This document shows, piece after piece, positions 1 to 11,700 of a stretch of DNA of 64,000 nt (position 1 is the first letter of the stretch; each line of letters opens with the position of its first letter). Location: NCBI GenBank assembly GCA_032988165.1, contig JANTQF010000175.1, positions 1 to 64,000 of the forward strand, read 5' to 3'. The position numbers and the translations under genes were made by a program. The DNA is from Emmonsiellopsis sp. PD_33 (taxonomy: Eukaryota; Ascomycota; Eurotiomycetes; Onygenales; Ajellomycetaceae). The notes beneath the pieces are model-generated. The model did not search any database. It saw only the letters and a program-made list of their open reading frames with translations, and was not told the origin of the DNA.

Positions 1-175
1 CTAACCTGCCTGCTAACCTGCCTGCTAACCTGCCTGCTAACCTGCCTGCTAACCTGGATACTAACCTACATACTGACCTACTAACCTGCCTACTAACCTG
101 CCTGCTAACCTGCCTGCTAACCTGCCTACTAACCTGCCTACTACTAACCTGTGTGCTACTAACCTACATACTGAC
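1..175. repeat. degenerate 12-bp tandem repeat (CTAACCTGCCTG)
   Basis: The window opens with about five near-perfect 12-bp units (CTAACCTGCCTG), then decays into variants with CTAACCTACATA, CTGACC and CTACTAACC. It resembles a telomere-like CTAACC motif only in part: the usual fungal TTAGGG/CCCTAA array is absent, so I read it as a minisatellite and not a chromosome end. The window edge cuts it, so its full length is unknown. Confidence 0.9.
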
Positions 176-177
176 CG

Positions 178-215
178 GCCGGCAGGCAGGCAGGCAGGCA
201 GGCGGGCGGGCAGGC
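178..215. repeat. (GGCA)n microsatellite
   Basis: A GGCA tetranucleotide run of about nine units with a few GGCG variants. Its strand is complementary to the CCTGCC part of the preceding 12-bp array, so the two blocks could pair as a hairpin. Confidence 0.9.

Positions 216-264
<49 letters not shown>
216..264. repeat. (GTA)n trinucleotide microsatellite
   Basis: An uninterrupted GTA/TAG run of about 16 units, directly joined to the GGCA run. It lies about 450 bp upstream of the first gene and is not coding in any gene I can support. Confidence 0.95.
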
Positions 265-652
265 AGTAGTGGTGTAGGCAGGGTGGAAGTAGGGTTAACT
301 ACAGGTTAACTACAGGTGAAATATTGATATAGGGAGTCAAGGGCATGATAGACGTTTAGCAGAGTTAACTGTCAAGTCTTGATTTACGGTGGTTAGCGTA
401 TAGTTTACACTCAACCGTCTGATCAAGTTGACTGTTAGTTGACCGTTGGTTGACCGTCGGGCAACGGTTTTTCGGGGCCATATATTTCCGGTATGGCAAC
501 CCGGCCAGTCACGTGAGCGGCGAAGCTCGCGGGAACCTGCTTCCTCGCTCCACGTCGACGACGTCGCATCGTCCGCATCACCAATTGGCAATGAATGCAG
601 ACGCAGATGCAGCGCCACGGAATACCTCTCAGACTCGCCGGGGCTGTTCCGC

Positions 653-660
653 TATAAAAA
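653..660 (+). promoter_or_regulatory. TATA-like box of the IKS1-like gene
   Basis: TATAAAAA lies 58 bp upstream of the ATG at 718, after a GC-rich stretch. The spacing fits a TATA element with a short 5' leader. No other core promoter element is clear. The stretch 265-652 holds only short duplicated GGTTAACTACA and GTTGACCGT words. Confidence 0.55.
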
Positions 661-717
661 TGCCCTTGCCTCCCCTCTGCTTCTGCCGGCTACCAGCTCT
701 CCAATCCTTCCCGTACA

Positions 718-2966
718 ATGGCTGAAGCGGACCAGCAGCGGACCATGTCTATCATCCCCTATGGCTCCTCCACCCGCGAAGTAGTTCTGTAAGAAGGACT
801 CTGCCTTTCCCTTGCTGCTACTCAATGCCATGGTTTTGAAATGGGACTGTTGTTTTCCGGCCCTCCTGCTGACACTGACGTCTTTGTAGCCGGCACAACG
901 ATGCGATTGTCGTCTTCGACCATGCCTCCCGCTCCCTCGTCCTCCGGAACGCATCCCAGGACGCCGCGGACGTAGAGTTGACAGATTGCCCGTACTGCCA
1001 CCGCCCAATGCGCGAGACCCCCACGGATGCTGCTCGGGATTCGAGTCAGGCACCTGGTTCAACGACGCAACCCGGCTTCGTCAATCCGGGATACTTCCGC
1101 ATGCTAGATGCCAGTCTCCCCGGCTCACCGAGTGCGTCTGGTCCGCCCTCTCCACGAAGACGACTGGTTCAACCGGCAGGAGCTGAAGCTGCGACTACCG
1201 GAGCTGATTATGGACCCGTCCCGACATCCGCCCATAACATATCCTCTGACGCTTTGAGCCCGAATTACTTTAAGCGATTCTTTGTCGAGGAACGAGAGTT
1301 AGGAAGGGGTGGAAAGGGTGTGGTTTTGCTTGTCAAGCACGTGCTAGATGGGGTGTCTTTGGGGCACTTTGCCTGTAAACGTGTCCCGGTGGGGAATAAC
1401 CGTGAATGGTTGAAGAATGTTCTGACTGAGGTCCAGTTGTTGCAACATCTTTCGCACCAGAACCTGGTTTCTTACCGTCATGTATGGCTCGAGGATGCTA
1501 AGCTCAGCAATTTCGGCCCCAGTGTCCCCTGTGCGTTCATTTTGCAGCAGTATTGCAACGCTGGAGATCTCCATCAGTATATTTGTGGTCCACGGCAAGC
1601 TACATCGACGCCCCAGCAATTGAAAGAGCGGCTCCGAAGGAGATCAAAGGGTCAGACTGAGCCACCTTCGAGTACTCCTGGGCCCCGAAAGCTCCAATTT
1701 GATGAAATCTATTCGTTTTTTAAGGATATCACGTCGGGCCTCCGGTTCCTACATAGCCAAGGTTTCATCCATCGTGACCTTAAGCCTAGCAATTGTCTTC
1801 TCCATGACACGGGACATGAGCTAAGGGTTCTCGTTAGCGATTTTGGCGAGGTGCAGTATGAGAATACCGTTCGGAATTCCACAGGAACTACAGGGACCAT
1901 CTCCTATTGCGCTCCTGAGGTTCTGCAACGGCTTTCGCCAGATGGCCCGTTTGGAAACTTCACCCCCAAATCTGACGTGTTTTCATTGGGGATGATTCTC
2001 TATTTCCTCTGTTTTGCCCAGCTTCCATATCGCAATGCGGATATCATCGATGAAGATCGAGAAGACCTCGACCAACTCCGTGCGGAGATCAGCCAGTGGG
2101 CAGGATTCGATGATGCTCGACGCATGAGGCCCGACTTGCCTGAAAAACTGTATACGTTTTTAAAACGGCTATTATCTGTCGACCCCGACAAGCGTCCAAC
2201 GGCAGAGGAAGTCCTAAATGGAATCCAGGCAGGTGCTCCGAGTGCTAACAACGACAGTCGTCGGTTCCACGGCAGAAACGGCGCAGCATTCCCTGACATT
2301 CGTTCAGGACCACGGGTACTTCCCGTAGATACCCCAACGTCCTCATCATCAACCTCTTGGGGCCCTAGAAGCCCGAACAAACCTGTGTCGAGTGGTGCAA
2401 CTTTCCCTGCCCCTGTCCCAGTACTCCAACCAACAAATTACCCGTCAGATAGCCCTGAACACTCTAGCGAGGTCGCGCAGCCAATGGAACGTCACCGCTC
2501 TCTCAGCCGTGATCAAGATCTTGTCCTCCGAAGACCTATTTCCGCTACCCGGCAGACCACTCCCCCACACAATAATCATAATCACACCCATGACCACACC
2601 ACCATTCCCCCTCGCCACCTTCTCCTCCCCCCACCCCCCCGCTCGTTCTTCCCAAGGATAAACAGCCACCTCGCCATCGCGAACGTGATCAGTTTCTGCC
2701 TCCTCGTCGCCAAAGTGCTCTCTGTTATCCAACCTTGTTCGCCACTTGCGGTTAGCCCGTGGTTTCTATACCCTCTATTATTCCTAGCGGCACTAGATTT
2801 TGCAGCGAACAATTTGTGGGTGCATGTCGTTACGTTTGTTTTCCATGTTGTTACGGTTGCGTTGGCGGTTAGGGGGGATGTGTTGTGCGTTTGGGTGCCG
2901 GATGGGGTTGCGACTGAAGCTGGGGTTGGGGGACGGTTAGGGTGGGGATGGGAGGGGTTGAATTGA
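718..2966 (+). CDS. IKS1: IKS1-like serine/threonine protein kinase with C-terminal membrane segments
   Basis: Exons are 718-788 and 890-2966, giving 715 aa. The intron 789-889 has GTAAGA and TTTGTAG ends; without it the ATG frame stops after 24 codons. The N-terminus (MSIIPYGSS, then LRHNDAIVVFD) and a CPYC cysteine pair near residue 56 match the fungal IKS1 family, so this start is preferred over the internal TTG at 978. The kinase domain starts near residue 160 with the glycine loop ELGRGGKG; the catalytic loop HRDLKPSN is near 317, DFG near 341, then APEVL, so it should be active. A Ser/Pro/His-rich linker follows, then two or three hydrophobic segments (about 617-685) suggesting membrane anchoring. 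Family knowledge: yeast Iks1 is a poorly characterised Ser/Thr kinase; substrates are unknown. Confidence 0.9.
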
Positions 2967-4124
2967 CGAATTTGTAATGGATTTGATGTATGAATGAATG
3001 AATGAATGTATGTATGAATTGATGGGTGGGTATTTAGTTTCGTTGATTTTTTTTACAATACGCTCGGGTGGGCGTAGCAGGTCCCGTCTGCTTTGTGATG
3101 ACTATCTTGAGAGCTAGGTGAGGAGGATGTGATTCTAACGACTCTGGGTTTACGAAATATATTGCATTTCAACATACATTGAATGGCCGTTTGTTTATCT
3201 ATATCTCACCATATCTAGCTTACATATCGGCAGGTCTACTATCCAAAACAGAGCAGATTTCATGGAGGCCCAATGAGGGCATGTACACCTCCTAATAATG
3301 CTAGTTGCCGAACTCACGCAGAACCCAAAAGCATCAAAAATCAAAAAAAAAATAAAAAAATTTATTACGTATTCATACATCTCACCTACAACCCATGGGG
3401 CAAAGGGGAAAAAAATGTAGTGGGGGAAACGAAACCACAATCCCATGAAACCCACGAAGCGAAATACAAAATACGAAATAAAAAATAAACCCTTCCTCCC
3501 TCCGCCTTCCCACGATCATCCCCCACCCCCCAATTCCCATCCAGAAGAACAGAAAAGAGGGAGCAGATAGATAGATCATGGATGCGGAGGTCAGGGTATA
3601 TCATCAACATCATATCTTATAAACTCCGCGTTGCGTGCGTGGGGGGGGATGCGATCAGAGAGCCCACCGAAAATTTTCAATCTTGGAACGTTTAACGTCT
3701 TTGATGTCGGTCTGGATTCGTGAGTGGTAAACCCCGTAATAGATAGGATTTGCGAATTCAGATCGATTTGGAGGGGAAAGGAAGGGGTCCAGTCCCTGCC
3801 ATATCCGTCGTCGTTCCTGAGAGGAATGATGGGGATGATGGGGAGGGGTGGGTTTTCTTTTCCCTGACGGTTCCGTTGGGGGTGGGGGTTGGGGATGAGA
3901 TGAGATGGATAGAGAGAAGGGTTGCGTTTGCTTGGTGGGAGGGTATAGATATAGAGCATGAGGAAGGGAAATGTGTATGAAATGAAAAGAGGTAGGTAGG
4001 TATCACATATACTTTTTGCTTTGTGTCCATTTATTCATTCATGCGCTACCATTGCTGGGTATAAGCTGCGAAAGATATTCGTCGACGTGTATGTATATAT
4101 GCCGCTGACAAAAAGAAGAAAAAC
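2967..4124. other. convergent 3' intergenic region, no gene seen
   Basis: About 1.16 kb between the 3' ends of the kinase gene and URI1. It has a TGAA/TGTA tetranucleotide run near 2990-3020, A-rich tracts near 3345-3365 and short purine/pyrimidine runs. The ORFs here are short, overlapping on both strands and without family features. Confidence 0.7.
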
Positions 4125-6056
4125 TTACTTCATCCTTGCAGCCATAAACCGACTAACTCTCTTCACAGGCTCTCCCGACTCTTCGTCATTGTCCAAGGGA
4201 ACTATCCCCTCGGTCTCCTCGTCCTCTCTCATAAATCCTCCTTCCTGCTGTATCTTGCGGTTGCGGATCTTGTATAATTCCGTGGCTATTTCTTGTCTGT
4301 GCAGGCTTTCGTCTAATTCGTCCGGATCTGGCGGGGCTACGTTTTCATGAGATACGTCGCGTTCCACGAGCTTGTCGGCCAGCGTTTTTGATTCGGGAGG
4401 GAAAGGGGCCCGGTTTCGAGGAGGTTGCTGGTTTGGTTGATCGGGATCGATGATCGGTTGGGAGAATGGTTTGGGTTGGGAAGGCTTTGCGGGAAATAGG
4501 GGAAGCGCTGGGCCATTCGAGTGCAAGTGGGAGCGAGGTTGTGAGGCAGAGAAACTAGGCGTAGATTCAAAATTGGTCGGTTCTGCGGCTTTCCTCGCGC
4601 TCTTGAAGCGGGATGCTTTCTTCTTTGGTGGGGCTTGTTCTTGTGCAGGTTCTGACTTTTCTACTTGTGTCCTCTCCACAATAGCCTCTTGAACGACAGG
4701 AACTGAAGGTGATTCCACGCGATGTTCCTGTTTTGGTGCTGGAGGAGAGGGCGCTGCAGCACTGGGTTCAGGTGCGATATCAAGTGCGTCTGCAAAGGCA
4801 ACCTTTTTCTTTTTCTTCGTAGTTTTCGCATCGGGCACTTCGGGGGTGTTCTCCGCAGCCGCCGGGGGTTTCTCCAACTCTTCGCGGACCTCTTGTGGAA
4901 GAATGCTAGTGTCCCGTCCGATATTTTGTATACCCCGCGCATTGAGCTTCTTCTCTAATTCCATCATCTGACGCCGGTAGTCGTCATCGATCATTCTTCT
5001 CGTGGTTCGACCGTGCTCGTCCTCGTCCTCGTCATCCTCGTCACTCATCATGTAATCTTCATCTTCGATTGAAAATTCGCTGCCGGATTCTTCCAGTTCC
5101 AGCTCGGCGACGACAGCACCAACTTCTTCCAATCCGTACTGTATCATTTCTCTTCTGAGCGCCGCGTCCTCTGGAGATTCGTCTATCTCTGTAGCCATAG
5201 TCGTATCGTCGTCGTGGTCAGTTTCAGACGATGTGGAAGGATCGCTATGTTTTGAATCAACAGTGTTGATGTTGGAAACCGAATCACCAACTGACGTAGC
5301 CGAAGAAGTGAGAGGAGCGCGCTGAACGGTTGACGCGGACGAGCCTGGCTCTTTGGTCGAGTCGTCTTTAGATATCTGCTCCTCATCGAGAGGAGTTATA
5401 CGATCGACGACCAAGGAAGGTTGCGTGTGCGGCACTCCGGTCCCTTCAGGTTCCTTTTGTTGTGCTTCACCAGCTTTCTTATTCTCTAGTTTCTCAATAC
5501 TAGCTTTCTTATTCTCTAGTTTCTCAATACCAGCTTTCTTCAAAAGGTCCAGAATCTCAGGCGCAGATTCCCCGGTAGTCTTTGTGGAGCTGGATATAAT
5601 CTGGTCCTCCTCATCAAGCTCTTCGACGATATCCGTTATGGGCAGCCCCTCCTCGTTCAGGGCGCTTGGGTGTTCGACCACGAGTATCGCATCAAGTTTC
5701 TTCTCGGCGGCTGCGATGCGCTTCTCCAGTAGCGAAACATTTTGCTGAACGTAATCCCTCCGTCTTGAGATAGCATCCACAACCTGTTGTTGCGTTCTAG
5801 TCACTCCTTGCTTCAGGCCCAGCAGAACCTTTATTTCGTCCTCGTTGACCAGGGCTCCCCCGAATTCGCGTCCAATCTTGAGAAAGTCATCGGTTGTCGC
5901 ATTCTGATCCAACGCGGCGATATCCGTCTTCAACTCGTCGTATTCCGCATCCCAGAGCCGCCAGTTGTAGAGGGATTTTCTGAGCTCCGAGATGCTTTGT
6001 TCGAGCTGCAAACGCTGCCGTTCGAGGTTTGCAAGCGTGTCATTTGGCTGTGCCAT
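4125..6056 (-). CDS. URI1: URI1/Bud27-type unconventional prefoldin-like protein
   Basis: A single 643-aa exon with ATG at 6056. Residues 1-130 are an alpha-type prefoldin fold: two helices with heptads around a short beta region (FGGALVNEDEIKVLLGLKQG). The middle is acidic and low complexity (DDEDEDEHG). The C-terminal half is Pro/Lys-rich with KKKKKVAFADALD and ends in RFMAARMK, like the end of fungal Bud27 (DUF3835). Family role: cytosolic cofactor of R2TP/Hsp90 that helps assemble RNA polymerases and links translation to TOR. A 30-bp in-frame tandem duplication lies at 5472-5540. It is divergent from TFB3 with 292 bp between the ATGs. The stop overlaps a GTAAGT donor-like site, but the only nearby acceptor is too close for an intron. 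Confidence 0.9.
   Translation of the reverse strand: MAQPNDTLANLERQRLQLEQSISELRKSLYNWRLWDAEYDELKTDIAALDQNATTDDFLKIGREFGGALVNEDEIKVLLGLKQGVTRTQQQVVDAISRRRDYVQQNVSLLEKRIAAAEKKLDAILVVEHPSALNEEGLPITDIVEELDEEDQIISSSTKTTGESAPEILDLLKKAGIEKLENKKASIEKLENKKAGEAQQKEPEGTGVPHTQPSLVVDRITPLDEEQISKDDSTKEPGSSASTVQRAPLTSSATSVGDSVSNINTVDSKHSDPSTSSETDHDDDTTMATEIDESPEDAALRREMIQYGLEEVGAVVAELELEESGSEFSIEDEDYMMSDEDDEDEDEHGRTTRRMIDDDYRRQMMELEKKLNARGIQNIGRDTSILPQEVREELEKPPAAAENTPEVPDAKTTKKKKKVAFADALDIAPEPSAAAPSPPAPKQEHRVESPSVPVVQEAIVERTQVEKSEPAQEQAPPKKKASRFKSARKAAEPTNFESTPSFSASQPRSHLHSNGPALPLFPAKPSQPKPFSQPIIDPDQPNQQPPRNRAPFPPESKTLADKLVERDVSHENVAPPDPDELDESLHRQEIATELYKIRNRKIQQEGGFMREDEETEGIVPLDNDEESGEPVKRVSRFMAARMK
5472..5540. 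repeat. 30-bp in-frame tandem duplication in URI1
   Basis: Two 30-bp units (5472-5501 and 5502-5531) differ only in the last base (T or C); nine bases of a third copy follow. On the minus strand they encode the decapeptide KA(S/G)IEKLENK twice. The near identity suggests a recent duplication. Confidence 0.9.
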
Positions 6057-6348
6057 GCTTAGAGAAGTTGTGGTGCTCTATTAGAGCATAGACAGCAGAT
6101 GTGCGAGGGAACACGTTGTCGTCGCGGAATCTGTCGAGGAGAAGGGGTTGAAAGAATTTTGAGCGGGAAGAAACCGCCCGACAGCGACGGGCTCCGATTG
6201 GTCAGCAGCTGGAGCTTCATCAACCTCACCTCTCGACACCAGCTTGTCGACGGCGATAACAACACCTTCAAGCTCAACATCGCCCGGTCTCCCACTTCAA
6301 TGAGACTAGCCAAGCGAACCTCCTTGGCCCCTTTCATTCACCGGCACC
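6057..6348. promoter_or_regulatory. shared divergent promoter of URI1 and TFB3
   Basis: Only 292 bp separate the two start codons, so both promoters and 5' leaders must fit here. There is no strong TATA box. Short divergent spacing often means co-expression; that is inference. Confidence 0.6.
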
Positions 6349-7631
6349 ATGTCCCTCCCATCAAATGGCACACGCCACCGCGGTGAAGAAGATGGTGAGC
6401 CCCTCCATCTCCAGCTGCGTAGTCTCAACATCCATACCCCCGGAGCTAACATGTCTGACCTTGCGACCGATTCAGAGGTATGTCCCGTGTGCAAGTCCTC
6501 GCGGTACCTTAATCCGGACATGCGATTCCTCATAAACCCGGAATGCTACCATAAGATGTGCGAGTCGTGCGTGGATCGCATATTCTCCTCTGGACCTGCG
6601 CCGTGTCCAGTTGCGGGATGCCACAAGACGCTCAGGAAGAACAGGTTTCGGAAACAGACATTTGAAGATATTGGGGTAGAGAGGGAGGTCGACATAAGGA
6701 AACGGGTCATGCAAATGTACGCTTCATATCCACACCCCTACCGCAAAATCCCCCATAACTCACCAATATACCACACAGTTTAAACCGCCGCGAAGAAGAA
6801 TTCGACACCAAACTCGCCTACGACAACTTCCTCGAACAGCGCGAAGACATGATAACCAACCTCGTCTCAGGCATCGACGTCGCCAAAACCGAAGCCCAAC
6901 TCTCCCAATACGCCGCCGCCAACGCAAAATCCATCCGCCACAACAAAGCCCTCGAATCGCAAGAATCCGCCTCCTTCCTCAAACACCAATCCCTCGAACA
7001 AGAACAGATCCGTCTACGCCGCGAAGCCGCACGCCAAGATTACGATAATGAACGCCGCGCCTTACTCTCCGACAAAGAAGACATCCTCACCCGTCTCGCC
7101 ACGGGGGGCGCGGAGGAGGCCGAAGCCATCGCCCGCGAGGGCAAGCGGGGTATGCTTAAGAAATCCTCCGCCCGCCGCAGCGAGGAGGAGCGCATCAAAC
7201 GCAAACAAGCCGCCCTACTGGCCGACTCCAAGCGCGCCCAGGCGCTCGCGGACGCAGTGGATACCGGCACCGGGCCCGCGCTCGACTCCGGCCTCATCAA
7301 GGGCCTCAAGCGCATCAAGACGCCCGAGCCAGAGAAGCCATACGACCCCTTTGGCGGCATCAGGCCCGATGGCCGCGACTATTACCAGTTGCAGGACTAC
7401 TATCCCTCTTCGTATCTTGATCCGATTAGGGATAATGTGCAGATGCTGGCGGGCGGGTATGATTTGAAAGAATACTATACGCGGTCGTTGTTAGAGGCGT
7501 TTGCGGGGTTGGGGTGTTTTATTGATGAAGAGGCTGGGGCGAGGGATAAGGCGAGTAATCCGTCGCCGACAGGATTGGCGGCGTCGGCGGCGGGGAGTAC
7601 GCCGTTGCCGGTTGATGAGGATATTTTATGA
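6349..7631 (+). CDS. TFB3: TFIIH / CDK-activating kinase assembly factor MAT1 (Tfb3)
   Basis: Exons are 6349-6394, 6476-6716 and 6779-7631, giving 379 aa. The RING finger is complete: CPVCKSS, CYHKMCESC and CPVAGC, followed by the MAT1 signature TFEDIGVEREVDIRKRV. Intron 2 (6717-6778) must be removed to join it to ILNRREEEF. Intron 1 (6395-6475, GTGAGC..TTCAG) is 81 nt with no stop, so it can also be read through; splicing gives EEDEVCPVCKSS, which matches the family better. A coiled-coil region follows (about 110-260), then a C-terminus with YYQLQDYYPSSYLDP. Family role: Tfb3 bridges Cdk7-cyclin H to core TFIIH through Rad3 for promoter opening and CTD phosphorylation in the nucleus. Confidence 0.95.
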
Positions 7632-8769
7632 ATGGGTTTTTTTTTTTTTGGTCTTGTTTCTCTTGGTGTCTTGCTGGAAGTTGAGCCTCAGGGTGGCCCC
7701 TTTTTCTCTGCTGTTTCGAACTTTTGCTTCCTTATACGATATCTTGTCATAGCGATGGAGTTTTGGAGTTTCGAGACTTTTTGGTATATAAAATGGGATA
7801 TGGGATATCTATTCCCAGGTCATTATTTATTTGCCAATCAGGAAAACATAGAATTGCATGAAATTGATTGACGGACTAACTTCCCCAAACCAAATGCAAC
7901 ACAATATCGTAGAGGACGTAAAGGACCGGAGACCGCGTTTAGATATATATTCTACACGAAGGACGCTAAAAAGAAAATAAAATGCGTTTCCAAGCTTCGA
8001 GCAATTTCGAACGGGCAGATCTCAGATTCAACCTTGGAAGCGGAAAGAAGAGCGGGAAAAAGCTCAACCAACTAACACCTATATAATAAACTGCAGTTAC
8101 TCAGAAACAATGCACCAAAACAACTCCTCTTCAGCGGACTCCAACGCAGAAAAAAAGATGAACATGCTTAATAAGTAAACAACAAATAACAAAGAAGGGA
8201 GAAGGCCAAATTCCCAGCAATCCCAGTAATCTCACACCACACCCCTTGCCCCATGAAGTGAAGAAGACAAGAACGCGTCTAGCGCATAACACCAAGAAAA
8301 GAAAGCCCAAAGTCACTCCTCTACTCATCCCACAGCTATTCCATTGCAAAAACAAGACGCCTAACACAGACAACCACCCACATCACAATGGACGCAAAAC
8401 CAGCCAATCATCCATATACCCAAGCTAGCTAAGTAGGAGAACTCCAGCGGACATACACTCGAAACCTCGAGTCAGTCAAACGCGAATTCAATCCGGCGAA
8501 GCAATAGCATCAAAGGTAACTGCACCTCAGCCTCGAAACTGGGGACATACCCTTGAGTCGCCCATGAAGGGGGACAAAAGTCAGTCTGAAACCCGGCTTC
8601 GAAGACCCGGTGAGGACTTTTGAGGGAGATGCGGACAATGGAAAGGGGAATGACCGCGGAACTCGGACATGCGATTTTAAACAACAGAATAGGCAGATAG
8701 GCATTGAAATGGAAGGGCACAGCACAGAAAAAGGGGATATGCAGAGCAACAGATCAAAACGTGAACAAA
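7632..8769. other. convergent 3' intergenic region, no gene seen
   Basis: About 1.1 kb between two gene 3' ends. A T-run sits just after the TFB3 stop (about 7635-7646), followed by A-rich stretches. I see no supported ORF or RNA gene. Confidence 0.7.
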
Positions 8770-11700
8770 TTAAGCTTTGACTCCTTTCTTCGAGAAACTC
8801 CGCCCAGTGAGCTCTCCAGTGCTCTCAATGCCTTCCCACGGCAATTCGTCGTCATCAGTTGCACTCTCGCTGTCATAATCACCGTTGACAACTCCCTTCC
8901 CTTTGGTGTTATCTTGACCAAGCCGCTCGGTGAGATTGGCGTCTTTCCTAGTAAACCGACCGAGCCCGATCGACTGCAGGGTAACATCTACTTCTTCTTC
9001 CGTCATCTCGTGTCCATCCTCCTTCTGGCCCTCGAGCACATCATACAGAGCATAAATCTGGTCCGATTTCGTGTCGATTTCTCGCAGCAATCTTTCTATC
9101 TTGCGAAGAATTGATTTTCTTGGCTTCTTACCCAGCGATGCATCGTGCTTGTTCAATGCAGCTTGGTGCAAAGCAAGCTGCATCTTCAAATGGGCCAGCT
9201 CGTCCTCGAGGGATTTCAGGACTGTGGCCAGAGCCAAAGCTGGTGGTTGCGATGGGCGCAGAGTGGGCTCCTCGTTATAGGTGGATGGTTCTGGCATGCG
9301 ATCTGAAACTGGGACGGGTTTTGTAACCCTGATCGAATCCTGCGCTCCCCCATGGCTGTGGTCGTGAGTGGAATTTCCATTCATGACCTGTTTGCAAACT
9401 GAGCAGTTTTTACCGTCGTGCTGGGCCACATCGTTCAGAACACGCTGAGCAGCTGCTGATAATTGGGGTGGCTCTCCCCCTTTTGCAAGCGTGCTATGCA
9501 TTGTGATATCAGGCAGAATGAATGCTGAGGTCATCTCTTCCATTTTGCTTAGCCGACGTCGCCGACCAGTCGCTGACGCAGAGTTATTTGTGACATTATG
9601 CGATACATCACGAGTATTCGAGACCGATTTCCGTGTGACGTCAAAATCTGGCAGTTCAACGGTCGAGGGCCTGGTCACCTTCGACGAAGAGTTTTTTAGG
9701 GAAGACTTCAGCGGTGCAGGATGCTTCGTTCCAATAGTATTGGTCCTCGTCTGCTCCGTCGCATCCCGATTGACGCGGTTTTTGCGAGCTGCCCGTTCTT
9801 CTTCCAGGGTCTTGCGAAGCTGGGCAATCTCGTTTGCCTATAATTATCATCAGCATAAGCGTATGGGGTGGGAAAGGCGGCGGGCTTACATCAATAAAAC
9901 TAAGGAATGTCAAATCATTGGCTGGACCAGTGTGATTGTAGAGACCTCTTGTGCCTGTAGCAATATCTGCATCTGAAAGCTCGCTATCGTCGACATACTC
10001 AACAACAGCTTTCTTGGTACGCTGTCTGCTGGTGTTAGGCAGCTTCTTTTCTGTCGGGTTCCCGCGTTTGTTCGTGGATTGCCGAGAAGGGAAATGGGAC
10101 AAGTCAAGAGAGAACAACTGATCGTACGCTTCATCCCGCTGCCGTTTGGCAGATCTATCTTTCAAAGTTTGGGATCGAACCTGTTGCGATGGGTCCCGGT
10201 TTGTTGTGAGAGAATTTCGAGGTGCACCTTGATATGTGCCAGTGACGCTTTGCTGGGTAGACCCATTCCCATCCAGGTTTTCAGTCTCCTGTCGGGCACG
10301 GCTTCGATGTGTTTGAGCTGCCTCGAGCGCTGATTTGCTACTTGCATCTCGATGTTTTGATTTAGTAGGATCGTTGTCACGGAGCTTGTCGTCCTTCGGT
10401 TTAGGAAGCTCCCCAATTGACTCCAGCTGCATTCTCATTTCGTCGTTTTCTTGTGCCAAGATTTCATTTTCCGCTTTTAGTTCCTGAAGCGTGAGATAGG
10501 CGACACCCAATTGAGTTCTAGCAGAATCACGTTCCTGAGTCAAGTGCTTTATCGTAGTTTCATGGGTGGATGCTTTCCGGGCGGAGATGTCCAACCGGTT
10601 TTGAAGGGCGAGGTTGGCAGCCTCCAATCCTAGATATGAAAGTCAGAAAACGTGGTTCAACATTGCGTCGGTCGATATACCCACTGTTTTTTTGAATAGT
10701 GAGTTTCCCAACCCCTCCTTCATTCATCTCCTCATCCCCACCATACATACTCAGGCGCCTTTTCTCTTGCTTTTGTCGCCGGGAATTTTCATCCCGTAAA
10801 ATCAAATTCTCCTCCTCGATTTCTTCGAGTCTATGCTCCATGTCTGACTTGTCTAGTTGCAGAGTGGAGACTTTTTCTTGTAGCAACTTCAATGCGACGA
10901 AAATGGCCTTCTCATCATCCGGGACGGGAATGGCATCGAGGGGCAGGTGTTCGGGGCGGTGAGGGGTTCTAGTATTTGGTGGAGAGGCGAAACGTGTTGC
11001 TCGGGATCGGACTTTGGGAGTACCATCTTCGTAGATTCCAGACACTAGGTCCGAAAGATTTGGAATATCAGGAAGCGCGAAAGATTGATCAGTATCTGTA
11101 GCAGGGTTGCCTTCCAAATGTCTTCGCAATCCAGCTGGATCAGTCACTCCGCTGCTGTGCTTGAGATATGTCTTGCCAGCAGCCTTGTTTACTGCATCCG
11201 TAACTCGGGCAGCTTGCTCATTCGCTGTACCGAAACGCGTATTTCTGGAAGTGGCAGTCACTTTTGCCGGCCGCTCGTCGCTAATATAAGATCCATCATA
11301 TGTCTCACTGACTTTGGCATGCATGTCGGACAGCGTGCGCCGTTGATTTCCACCTTTATTTTTCGGTTCCTGGGCTAGCCTGTGTTCTTTCAAAGCAAGG
11401 CTCGCGCGTCGTATTTGGGCGCCTTTCCTAAGACTATCACTTCCTGATACGGCTCTATTTGGAATTTGGCGAAGGGCAGCTCTGGGTGGAGGGTTGGTAG
11501 AACGTTCCCTCACCACCGGAGATGCGGAGTACCGGCTGTCGTCGATGGTCATCACTGAGTCTCGCGAATCATCGAGACGCTGAGATGCCCTCCTTCCTCC
11601 CCGACCAATTTCAACGGAAAATTCGTCCTCTTCCTCTGAGCTCGATGCGTCTGAAAATTCTGGAAAAGCTTTTTGAAGGGCGGACGTGTCAATGGCGAAA

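Noticed and set aside
1..175. Possible telomere or subtelomere end
   Set aside because: The unit is CTAACCTGCCTG, not TTAGGG/CCCTAA, and core genes follow within 1 kb.
8770..9678. Shugoshin-like gene
   Set aside because: Spliced with the two upstream exons it shows a Cep57/Ppc89-type C-terminus and central coiled coils, with no shugoshin basic C-terminal motif.
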